DNA of 64,000 bases from Lytechinus pictus (taxonomy: Eukaryota; Echinodermata; Echinoidea; Temnopleuroida; Toxopneustidae), in NCBI RefSeq assembly GCF_037042905.1, contig NC_087258.1, forward strand, positions 11,397,501 to 11,461,500. Direction: 5' to 3'. Below the pieces are notes generated by a model. That model made no database searches, had not been told where the DNA came from, and was given only the letters and a program-made list of their open reading frames with translations. Each line of letters starts with the position of its first letter. The first letter of the stretch is position 1. The position numbers and the translations under genes are program-made. Of the stretch, positions 45,301 through 57,300 are shown piece by piece.

Positions 45301-48300
45301 AAGAAAGATAAGAAAAGAGAGAGAGAGAGGAAGAGGGGAAAAGAAGAGAAGAAAGAGAGAGAGGGAGGAAGGGGAGGGAGAGAAGAAAAAAGATTAAAAT
45401 AGAAAAAAGGGAGAAGGAAAGAAAAAGAAAAAGGGAGAAGTAAAGGGGAAAAGAGAAAAAAAGTGGAAGAGGGAAAAGAAAGAAAAAAAAAGAACGGAGT
45501 AAGGAAAAGGGGGAAAAGAAGAAGAAAAAAGAGAGAGAGTATTAGTGGGAAGAGAGGAAAAACGAGAAAAGAGAGAGGAAAAGAGGGAAAGAAAAAAGAG
45601 AAGAAAAGGGGGAAAGAAAAGATGGGGAAAGAGAAGAAAGGGGGGAAAAGAAGAGGGGGAAAGAAAGAGAAAGGAAGGAAGGGGAATGAGGATAAAAGAA
45701 AAAAAAAAGAAAGAAAAGGAGATGGTAAACGGAAGAGGGAGATGTTGACCTGGACGTTGATTTGGTGGCGCCAAAATGACGTTCGAACTATGGGGCGCCG
45801 AATTGATGTTCGATCTAGCGGGGCACCAAATTGATGTTCGAACTAGGGGAGCGCTAATTTGAATTTTGACCATAATGCGACAAATACATGTTTCAGAGAG
45901 GGGAGGGAGGGCAAAGTTATATTTCACATGGGGGCGCCAAGTTTATGTTCAACCGAGGGCGCCAAATTGACCTTGAACTTAGAGGGCTTCATGCAAATTC
46001 ATTTTCGACCGGGGACGCAACATTGCCTGTTTATAGTGAAATATATGTCCTGCCAAAAAACTTCAATTAATGTGGCTGAATTAAAATATCCCGTTTTTAC
46101 GATAACAGAAAAAAAAAATGTTTTCGAGTTTTAAGTCTGTTTAGCGAGATAGATACCCTGTTCAGGGTCACAAAAAAGGGTTATTATCAAATTCAGCTCG
46201 CGCTACGCGCTCGCAATATTTGATTAATGAGGTATGTATCCTCTGCTTCAATCCCACATGTAAGTTTTAGTGTTTTTCAAGTCAACATACATAGGTCGAT
46301 CCAGGGGGCAAAGATTTTGCCCCCCCCCCATGGTGGCGCAAAAAGGGGGTAAGAAACAGAAAAAATGAAGAGAAAAGGACAAGCAATTAGAAAAGGAATT
46401 CTACCTTAGTCCTTCTTAAGTCAGTATATACAAAATTGAGCTCGCGCTTCGCGCTGGCATCAATAAATTGTTTAGTTATAATTATACGCATCCCGACCTT
46501 ACAGTTTTTTATGCGAACGAGAAGCACAAGCTGAAAATATTTTATATTCTAACCTGACAACTGAAAATGTATTTTTCATTTCATCATTATAAAAGTTTTC
46601 AGCTAGCGCTTCGCGGTCGCATTCATTTCTTAATAGATATGCATCGTGTTCATCATAACAACTACTAACATAGGCGGATCGAGGCGGCCCGAGGGCAACC
46701 TCCCCCCTGTTGACAGAGCAAATAAATTGTGAAAAACGGGGGAAGAAAAAAAAGGGGAAAGAAAGGAGAAAAAAGAAGACGAAACATAAAAGGTGGAAGA
46801 CGAGTGAATAAAATAAGGTCAGAAGAAGACTTGGAAAACAATTAAAAAAAATATTTGATATCACTATATTAAAGTTTCGCTCCACATCGCGCTCACATTG
46901 CCTGTTCGATGAGATACATATCTTGCTCAATAGGCTGATATGTAGTTTAAAATATCAAGTTTTGATATCAATATACAAAACATAATTCAGCTCGGACATC
47001 GATCTTTCATTATTTTGTTTTATTTACCAATTTATGTTTTAAGTGCTCTGGAAAATGTCCGTTTTATGGTTTGAATCAACATTTGCAACATTTTGTGCGC
47101 TCGCACTATATGCCAAGTAGGCCTACGTATTGTCTTTTTATATTTCATATAAGATTCTCTAAATATACCTTTTCAGGTGTCTCGATTGTAAAAAAAAATA
47201 ATAAAGGCCTATGAGCTAGCGCTGTGCGCTCGCATTTTGATTGGTGAGTTATGTATACCTATATATTAATTTTATAACAAACTACTTAAATCCCCCCATT
47301 AAAAAATTCCGGATCGCGATTTGCGCTCGCATTATTTGCTAAAAATATATCAACCAATTAATGAATCCTATTCATGATTACAAAAATACTTAAAATATCC
47401 AGTTTTTAGGCCTCATGCACTGTCAACAAATTTCACACACTCATTAGGCTTTATAACGATTAATAAATATGAAATAAAATTTGTATAAATTCATTATAAC
47501 TAAATTGTCCCTTTTTCAGAAATAAATATCAACAAGTTTTAGGAAAAGAAAGAGAAGATAGTCATCATTCTTATATGATGACAAAATGTCCTTAGGCCTA
47601 AAATGTCTCGATCCTAGGTCAAATAAATAATAAAATATCAGCTCGCGCTTCGCGCTCGCATTATTTATATAGTGCTATCAAATTTCTTTATATACACAGT
47701 GCTGTAAACAGTGCTTAAATTGACCCTTTTCATATCGGAATTTCAAATATTATTTTCAGCTCGGGCTCTGCGCTCGCATTATTGATTTTTATGATGAAAA
47801 ATGAAATGTATTCAGATTGCCAGGATTCTGTCTAACTCTAAAACACGCGCACGCATGTTTTTAGGATACAAAGCTTGATCTTATTCAAAACGTGCTAAAA
47901 TTATCCAGTTTCGAATCAGAATATCAACAAAATTTTGCTCGCGCTTTGCGCTCGCATTATTATTGTAGGAAGATACCAAAAATCACCCATCCTTTTTCAT
48001 GATTGACAAACATGAATCGAATGTCCCATTGCGGGATTTGAAATCTCATCTTTTTAGGTTGGAATATCAAAAATGATCAGCTCGCGCTTCGCGCTCGCAT
48101 TATTTAATCGTTGAAATATGTATCGTCTTAATGGCTAACTGCAAAACATCCTTAACATGTCCCTTTTCGACCAGGCCAGAACGAATATTTAACATTTCTG
48201 CTCGGCTTCGCGCTCGTGGTAATTATCTAATTACATACGCTGTTCAGGTTCACAAACATTGCCCAAAATGTTCAATTTTCAGGACAAAATACATGAAATT

Positions 48301-51300
48301 TCATTTTTAGATTACATAGGGCTTAAGAGATTATTACACATTTATGTTGCTTATAAAGTAAAGCTAGGAAATGACTGTTAGGACATGGGTGTTTTGCCCC
48401 CCCCCCCAAAAAAAAAGAGAGAATCAAGACTAAGAAAAAATAGAGAGAAAAGGAAAGGGATTAGGGTGAAATATAATATTATTTTCCAAATATTATGTCA
48501 AAATCTATCACAACCTTGTATTTTTGTAATAAAAATGTCAGCATATTTGCTTGCTCGCTTCGCTCACTGGCAACTTCTTATTAATTTTATGCGATACACC
48601 ATATCGAGCCCCCACGAAATTGTTGGCTCATTTATACGGCACTGGGACAACCCCTTCAAAGAAACTTTGAGCGGCCGATCGGGGAAAATATGGATGAAAA
48701 AATGGCCCCTCACCCTAATGGCGGAAGCTTGGTCCGCCCCTGACTTAGGCTTTCATGATAAATCTATTAAAAAAATCAGATCGTGCTTCGCGTTCTCATT
48801 ATTTATTTAGGCCTTGTGAGATACCTCAATTTGTTTTTAAGAATGAAATATCAGATTTTCTTTGACGTCTACCCCCCCCCTCATTTCATTTTTTTTTAAC
48901 TTGGTGCCCTCGCCACCCACCCCCCCCCCCTCCCCCCGTGCACCCATGCTGAATAAATACGCCACTGATGAGGAGAATTAGTCGATTGCTTCGAGATTGC
49001 ATTATTCCCAAGAGGTTATCATTAATATTATTGAAGGGTATTCTAACACAACAGTACAGAAACTACAGCTCCCGTTCACAGAATATTCCAGTAGGGCCTA
49101 CTCTGGCTAGAAGTTAAACCAAATTGAACCCCCCCCCCAAAAAAAAAAAAAAATCGCTCGTGCTTTGCGCTCCCATTGATATTACATTATATATTCATGG
49201 ATTTTTTTTTCAAGAACACATGAAAAAGTGGTCTTTGGTTTTGTTTTAATGTGATTATAAGATAATTCAAAATCCATTTAAGGCACTTTAGTTAGCCTGG
49301 CCGGGAGGGAGTGGGCGCCATTTTTCGAAAAGTACACATATGGGCGCCAAAAATCAGGTTAAATTTGCCCCCCCCCCCCTCCCTCCCCACGAAATCCTGG
49401 ATCCGCGCCTGGGTTCTATAACAATAACCCAATTAGGGCAATCACCCCCTGACAACTACTTCAAGGAAAATATTATCCCCATATTTTTACCGGCGGGGAC
49501 TGATACCCCCCCCCCGGAAATTTACCCTCCAGATAATTACCCCGGATAATTACCCCTAGTATGGAGCCTTGAAAATGCCATTAACGTGACGACATGGCGT
49601 GGTACTTTATCTTGCCATGTCTTAATTAATCATTGGCGGCTGAAGGCAAAAATATTTAGGGTGGTCCACCTGAAATTTTGGGATGGACACAGGTAAAAAA
49701 ATTGACAAGCAAATCAACCAAAATTTATAGGAAGGACCACCAATTTTGAAAATTTTTTGACAAGAAAAAAAAGGTTATAACCAAAATTAGGGGGACAAAA
49801 AGATTTTAGGGGGGGTCCACCTCAATTTAGGGGGGGGGACGTAGAAAACAAATTGACAAGTAAAAAAAAGGTTCTCAACTAAAAATCTAGGGGGGACCGC
49901 CCCCCACCTCAAATTTAGGAGGAAAGGTCCCCCCCCCCGCTTCCGCCGCCTAAGTAATTAATACGCTTATTATTTCGACATAGCGATATATTCTATCTTG
50001 TCAAGTCGATATGTCCACATGGCGAGATATGAAGTGTACAAGTCCCGGCGAGAATCCCGATATATCGCTATGTTGACATGTAACTTATTTAAGTCGACTT
50101 GGCAAGATAAAATATCTCGCCATGTTGACATATAACTTTTTATAAGTGGACTGACTTGGCAGGATAACGTATCGCGCCATTATTTAGTCGACATGGAAAG
50201 ATAAAGTATCTCGCCATGTCGTCAAGTCGATGGCTCCGTATGGCGTCTAGAGGGTAAATTTCCGGGGGGGGGGGGGGTAACAGTCCCTGACGATAAAATA
50301 TGGGGATAATATTTTCCTTGAAGTAGATGTCAGGGGGCGATTGTCCTTTGGGTCATCGTTATAGAACCCCAATGGACTCGTATCATTGGCCTTTTGACCT
50401 CTTGATGGCATTGGATCTCACTATATCCTGACCATAATTTTACACACACCGCGGGCTATCGGACCCGCGGACTATCGGACCCGCGGACTATCGGACCCGC
50501 GGTCTATCGGACCCGCGGTCTATCGGACCCGCGGTCTATCGGACCCGCGGGCTATCGGACCCGCGGGCTATCGGACCCGCGGTCTATCGGACCCGCGGTC
50601 TATGGGGCTGTAACCGAATGCTCTGCCAACACGGCAGTCTACGAATGACGCCGGATGTTTTTGACCTCCCCCAAACTGCCGTGTTGGCCTCCCGGACGCG
50701 CCCCGGCGAAATCATGTTTCCCACCGCAGTTCCGGAAGCCAATATGAATAATTCATGACTTTCGTCTTCGGAATAAGAGTACGCATGCGCATGGACTGTA
50801 CAAAATTGTGGTCGTTCGCGTTGCCATGATCAGCACCTTCAAATTGCCGTACCGTAACCCTTATTGGCCTTAGCCTAGGCTTAGATCTATATATCGGCCC
50901 ATCTATAGATCAAATTCTTAAACACTTATCAAATTGCCATTAATGACAGGAAAAAATGCTTGGCTCAGTTGGTACTGGTAGAGCGTCCGTCTCACAACCG
51001 GGAGGTCGAGGGTTCAAAACCCCGGCCGCGTCAGACCGAAAGACGTTAAAAGATGGGAGTTGATGCTACCCTGTTTGGCGTTCAACGATTAAAGGTTGCA
51101 CGGGCCTAATCACAACTGGCGCGGCTGGCAGGCAAAGATATTCATTCGAGCCAACCCATTGCTCAATTTTTAAATTTGATATTGCTGATTGACAAAAATG
51201 AATGAATGAATATGACTGACAATCTAACACTGATTCTAGGGAAGGTACCTTCCAAATTGGAAAAATATATCACCACTATGGAACTATATTTTTACTGGCG

Positions 51301-54300
51301 GAAGAATTAGGGTCATTTTACTCTCTCAGTGATGAATTTGTTGTTGTTGTTGTTTTAGCTTATACGGCGCGTGTCATTCAGTAGTGAATATTTGATCCCG
51401 TCAGGTGTAGTCTTCATAAATGCTGATTTATTTTTAAAATGAGCCGGTCGAGGTACCCTTTTCTGGTCAGATATGGAATGTCAGACATTTATCCTATCCA
51501 CTGGTAGTAAACATTCAATCCTCGAATTTCCTCCTTATTTTTTATGAATTATTTTTAAGTGCCACTTTAACACACGAGTCTATGGGAAATGAATTAGGCC
51601 TGTGAGCCCTTAAAGGGATAGAGCCTCGTCGATCTGGCGCTGCACAGCGGCTGCCGGGCCCACGATCAATTGGGCAAAAAAAAAATCGGAGTATTTCATT
51701 TCATGTCTATTTCGAACAATAAATCATGGATTTCTTTTTATTCTATATGGCTAGCATGTAGGCTAGCGCATTAACGTTACCTCATATCTGGGCCTGACTG
51801 ACTATGGTTAACTTAGAATTGGTTAATTCCGAACTTTACGTTTACTTACGTTAGACCAATCCAACATACACTGCCAGTCGAGTGCAAAGACGAGCGCAAA
51901 GACCGAGTGCAAAACTATTGCCAAAGACAAGTTGATCAAAAGATAATATATTACGTAATACAGAAAAAACATTTTTTAATTCTACACTCTGATCTCTTCA
52001 GATGTTTGTTTTCGTAAATTGTTTGTATACAAAGGACATTCAGAAAACCATAACAAAGGGGTCCCTGGACTTATGCTCTGGCAGTTGAGTGCAAAGACGA
52101 TCGCAAAGACGAGTGCAAAAGTGTTCAAGTTGAGAAAGAAAAGCTGATCGGAAGATAAGTTACGCAATACAGAAAAGACATATTCTGAATTCTTCTCTCT
52201 GCTCTTTTCATAGGTTTGTTTTCATTTTTGTTTACATACAAAGGGTATTTACAATCTAGAAAACCAAAGCGACCTTTGCTGGGCCTTGCTCTAGTTGGTA
52301 GTCGATGCAAAGACTAGCCTCTTGTCGAGGCCCTGGCGGCTGCTTTCCGAGCTAAGCGAGTGATTTCCTAATTCGCGAAGCGAGTAAGGCCTGGCTCGCT
52401 GCGCTCTGCTTCTCTCTATTCCTCGCTTCGCCCGAGAAGCAGCCACCAGGGCCTCGACAAGAGGCTATGCAAACACGAGCGCAGAGATCGTAATCTACTT
52501 GCCAAAAAAGCTGATCGGAAGATAAATATGTTACACACGCGGGGTTACACAATAAATGAGAAAAAAAATCCTCAATCTGCTCTATAAATAATTCTCTTTT
52601 TTTTTTTTTTGGGGGGGTAGGGGTATACAACATGTACAATTAAAAGACACTTTGTTCATTTAGCAAATCAAGACCATGTGGCCAATGGACTTAATTTTGA
52701 TTACTCCAGCGGTCGAGTGCGAAGTCGAACGCAAAACAGAACTATTCTACCCCCAAAAAAAGAATAATATAAATAAATGAATAGAATAAATAAATAACTA
52801 AATAAATAGATAAATAAATGAATGATGATGAAAAAAAATAAAAGAAAAATTATCGTCTCGTAAATAAAATGCAATAAAGAAAATGCTACGCACTCTGCCG
52901 TAAGGCAGATGTGCACACACAAGGCATTATGAGAGATTGAGAAGGGCAGGACAGTGAGATCACTGACTGGACAGTCGAGTGCAAAGACGAGTGATAAGAA
53001 GAGTGCAATATTGCCAAAGACAGCCAATTAAAATATATATGTTACGTAATATAGAATAAGATATTCATAATTCCTCACTACTCTTTTCATATGTTTGTTT
53101 TCGTGAATTGTTTATTTCACAAAGGGCATTTAGACATTCAGAAAACCATGCGATGGGAACCTCGCATGGACCTAAAGTTTGCTAAGGAAAAAAAAAACGA
53201 GCGCAAAGACAAGTGCAAAACTATTGCCAAAGACAAGTTGATCAGAAGATAGGTGTATTACGTAATACAGAAAAGATCTTCTAAACAAAATTCGCTCTGC
53301 TTGTTTCCGTGAACTAATAATCAGAGAATCATTACAATGCTGGGGTACCTGGACTTTCTCTCTGGCAGTCGAGTGCAAAGACGATCGCTAAGACGAGTGC
53401 AAAACTGTTGCTAAAGAAAAGCTGATCGGCGGATAAGTTACGTAATACAGAAAATAATATATTCTAAAAACGTTCGCTCTGCTCTTTTCTTTGTTTTCGT
53501 GAATTGTTTATATATAAAGGGCATTTGGACATTCAGAGAACCATAACAATGCTGAGGTCCCTGGAGTTTTGCTTTGGCGGTCGAGTGCAAAGACGAGTGC
53601 AAAACTGTTGCTAAAAGCTATTAAATCGGAAGATGTTACGCAATACAGAAAGGAATTCTCCACTCTGCTCTGTTCGTAGGTTTGTTTTCGTGTTTTTGTT
53701 TAACCCTTTGCGTGCGGGCCCGCGAAACCGGATACCTCTCCCTGCGGCGGAGCCTTTTTTGTTTGGATCTGTGGCGGTGTTTTTTCTAATATATTGCTAA
53801 TTGCGCCAAAGGGTATTTTAATCAAGCAAATCAGAATAGTGAGGTCATCGGACCTATATACCTCGGTCACATTTGCTTTACGGCGGCATATACGGCGAGT
53901 CGAAAACAGCCGTTTTAACATTTTTTTGTACCAGCTACATAATAGGTAGTTTGAATAAAAATGAATAAAACGGCTGTTTTCGACTCGCCGTAGAGTAAAT
54001 GTGACCGAGGTATTACTCTTGCAGTCGAAAAACGAGTGCAAACTCCTGCCAAAATTGCTGCATAGGGTATTTTGATATTTCTTCTTTTTAAAGAGGCCCA
54101 ATCAAGTTATTTTGCACTTAAACCTATAAATTGATTCACCTTTTATTCTTCAATTAGTTGTATGTGGGGGGGGGGGGGGGTGTGTCAATTGTTTATTTAT
54201 TCATTCATTTATTTGTTTATCTATTCAGGTATGTATTGATTTATTTCATTTTATTTTAATTTGTTTTATTTTATTGCTGGCAAAAAGAATACAAACACAT

Positions 54301-57300
54301 AGAAAATTGGAAGACCCGTCGACCGGTGGCAATTAAGGGGTATATAGCCAAAATGAAAATTGTTCCTGAATAGAAAGGTCTCTCGCCGGTCGACAAAAAG
54401 AACAACTAAAACACAAAGTATGCCAATATATATATTAGGCATAATTATGTTCATTATTGTGTAACAGCAGAGGTATCGGTGTATCGTAAACAAGCATCCG
54501 ATATAATATATATACAAAATAAAAATAGTAGCAGTCACATGTATCAAAACAGGTAATGTGTTTTTCGAAAAACGGGAAAAAGCAACTCCTCCGATTTTAA
54601 ATGATATATTATGTTACTTGATGTGACATCAACCTGTTTGCCCCCCCCCTACATTTCAGCAAGTATATTTGGATCGGTTACTTCGTAGTTCGTTTTTAAA
54701 TAAGCAATACAGCTAGAGGTCGTAATTTTCTTTATTATCCACGCTTTCTTTACAGATTAACAAGAAAATAAAATATAGATAAATATTTGTCTTAAGGTGC
54801 CAGGTGCCCTATTACCGTGCGGAAACGACTACGGGTATATAATCAAGCATAGGATTCTTACTAAGTACCTGTACCCCAACAAACTATATATTTTTGGAAA
54901 GCTTATGAGCTGATCTACACAAAAATTTGCACTGTGGCATATTAGCTTTATGCATAAGCAAAATATGGTCATTCAAAGTCATGACTTTAAAAATCATGAT
55001 TTTTCTCTATATGAACTTTCTATGGTTATAACTTCACAACATAGAGTGTAATTTAAGTTTTGATGGATTAATTTAATTCTCTGACTTCTTTGTGATGAAT
55101 TTATGATGGCTTTAAGAAATATTCAGAGTAGAATTGTAAAAATTATGGATTAAACAAGCAGTCAGATAATGAGAAATTCAGAAAGGACTTTTATACACAA
55201 CTCCACCTGTGGGGGTACCATGCACAAAAACTATCATTATTTTGTTGTACTCTTCAAGATACACAATTCTACAAAATTTCATGCAAATCCAATGATTAGA
55301 ACTCGAGTTATTACATTTTTCATAAAAAAAACCTCAATTTTGTATAATATCACGATAAAGAAAGGGCTATAATACTAATAATAACGGACATTTGTAACGC
55401 GCCAAGTCTGTCACATAGTGTATGTAACTTGTAGTCGCTGCCATATTGTGCAATACAGTAGCTCTCCCTATTTGGCCAACAGAGGGTGGTAGTCCACTTT
55501 GCTACATGGAATATCTGGGGCTTCAGCCAAAAAAAATCTGGGGATTTTCTGATTTTTTTTAAGGCAGTATCAAAGGTTTTGGGGACAGATTTAATCACTT
55601 CCGGTGTGTAAAATACTACTTCCGGTTTGAGAATTTTATGAAAATATGTTTTAACCCCCCTCTTATTAAAAAAAGAGGTAGAATATTGAGATAAAACAAG
55701 TTGCATGATGAAGTACACACATGAAACTAGCAAAGGAGACCAAAAAAATAAAATCATTAAAAAAAAAAAAAATTAGGGCACCTGTCACCTTAAAGATCCA
55801 TCAAAGGGCACACAGTTCTGAAAATTTGACAATTTAGCGAGAGAACAAAGTGCACGAGCTCGCGAAGCAAGCGATCGTGGAGCTATATTTCATTTGTTTA
55901 ATTATTTATTTTAAAATATATTCAGTCAGGTACAAAAGATCACAAAAAACTGTTTTTCATCAGTGACCTAATGAAAACAGAATCAGGATTACGACAAAAA
56001 TTATTCACATGTAAATAACATCAAATTCCGAGTCATTATCTAGGCAATGCTTATCCATTAATAAACAAATATTTTTTACATTAATGATAACATGAAAATG
56101 TCTATAAAATGTTAAAGCAGAACGGAAAAATATCGATATAAACTACAAATCGTATAATATTTATTCACTGCTAAAATCCACTGAAATTAGCGATAGAATG
56201 GAGTGCCCGAACATTAGCACGCGAAGCGTGGGGGGGGGGGGGGGGGGTGGGGTTGGAGGAACAGGGTACCGTTACGATCCGTTACTATTTTTAACAGGGG
56301 GAGCTGCATTTTTTGGAACAAATTTTTGACAAGCGAAAGGAAAGAAAAGCTTTTCACTCCAAAGTGAAAGTAACCTAATTGGGTAAGGAACAAATTTGAC
56401 AAGTAAATAAAAAGGTTTCCACTAAAAATGAATGCGATTTGGATTAAATTTCTACTTTATAGCATACCTACCTGATTTCCCAGGGGGGGGGGGGTGGTGC
56501 ATATCGGGGGCACCCATCGAGAGCATTTTGCATCAAACCAACTTATTGTCAGGGCTAGTGAATTTTCCGTTAATCGCTGGGGTACGTCCTCGTATAGCCC
56601 CCCCCCCTCCGCCCTGAAAGATGCGGCGTGCAAAAGTCGACTTCTGTTGAATTTCCAAACAAAAACGCCCCATTTTGATGGTAAAAAAAAAACGTGTGCA
56701 AATTTAAGCACTCGATCGCCCTTGACCACACCCCCAAGGCCAAGGGCTTAACTGGGCCGGGTGCAAGGACAATTTCCGAAGGATCTGCACACGGAACTTG
56801 ATGAAAAGACATAAAAACCACTCGGAAAACCAGTCTTCATCATTCTGTTGGCTGAACCTGCACCTCTAGAGACGACTTCCTAATTATTCTTAGAATTTCC
56901 AGTTTCGATACATCATCACCATGCCTGGACCTGACGTTAAGTGTTTCTGTTGCCGAGGTAAGATATTTCAGTCTATATAAAACAACTATGATCGTTTTAG
57001 TGAACCTGTTGAAATGGCGCCACGGAGAGGACGGTGCTGAGGATCAATCGAGGGTTAATCTGAGCACGCGTGCCGCATCTCCCGACGCCTTTGATGCTGC
57101 CCGGCGCCAAGTGGTAGATATTACCTAAATATAATTATTCGGCAATTTTGTTTTAATCTGAAAGGAGAATGCCACCTTTCCACAGGGCACATATACAAAT
57201 CTCCAAGGCCAATTGTGACAATGGGACAGAATCCGTGGGCTGCCTTCGAGGGGTTGTTTTATAACCAGAGGTGATACCACGGGGAGAAGGGGTGCGAGCG

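Larger units (their letters stand above)
44959..49411. mobile_element. Modular hAT-like element, 4453 bp, perfect 8-bp TSD
   Basis: It starts CAGGTGCGGATCCATGG and ends CCTGGATCCGCGCCTG. GGTTCTAT is duplicated at 44951-44958 and 49412-49419. The empty site is confirmed by the opposite arm of the host foldback, which reads an uninterrupted inverse GGGGTTCTATAAC. Contents left to right: purine tract, GGCGCC minisatellite, CpG palindrome array, then a right end with TGGGCGCCATTTTTCGAAAA. No transposase frame is visible, so it is non-autonomous. The same modules in mirror order form the element at 14577. Confidence 0.92.
44775..50615. mobile_element. Foldback element with tandem-repeat arms, split by two hAT-like insertions
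   Basis: The TIRs GGGGACATCCCGATAGACC and (inverted) GGTTACAGCCCCATAGACC match at 15 of 19 positions. A perfect 8-bp TSD GAATGCTC is at 44767-44774 and 50616-50623. Both arms carry GATAGACCGCGGGTCC tandem repeats, then CATCGAGAGGTC- and CCCCATATTTTTACC-type segments in inverse order. Insertions at 44959-49411 and 49631-49954 are later; without them the element is about 1.05 kb and almost wholly palindromic. No transposase is seen. The superfamily is uncertain (Merlin- or MuDR/foldback-like by TSD size and structure). Confidence 0.88.

Noticed and set aside
44879..45834. Long Lys/Glu/Arg-rich and opposite-strand Ser/Phe-rich open frames
   Set aside because: They come from a polypurine tract inside an hAT-like element; composition alone keeps the frames open.
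50951..51027. Functional tRNA-Val gene
   Set aside because: The acceptor strands do not pair and a SINE tail follows the B box.
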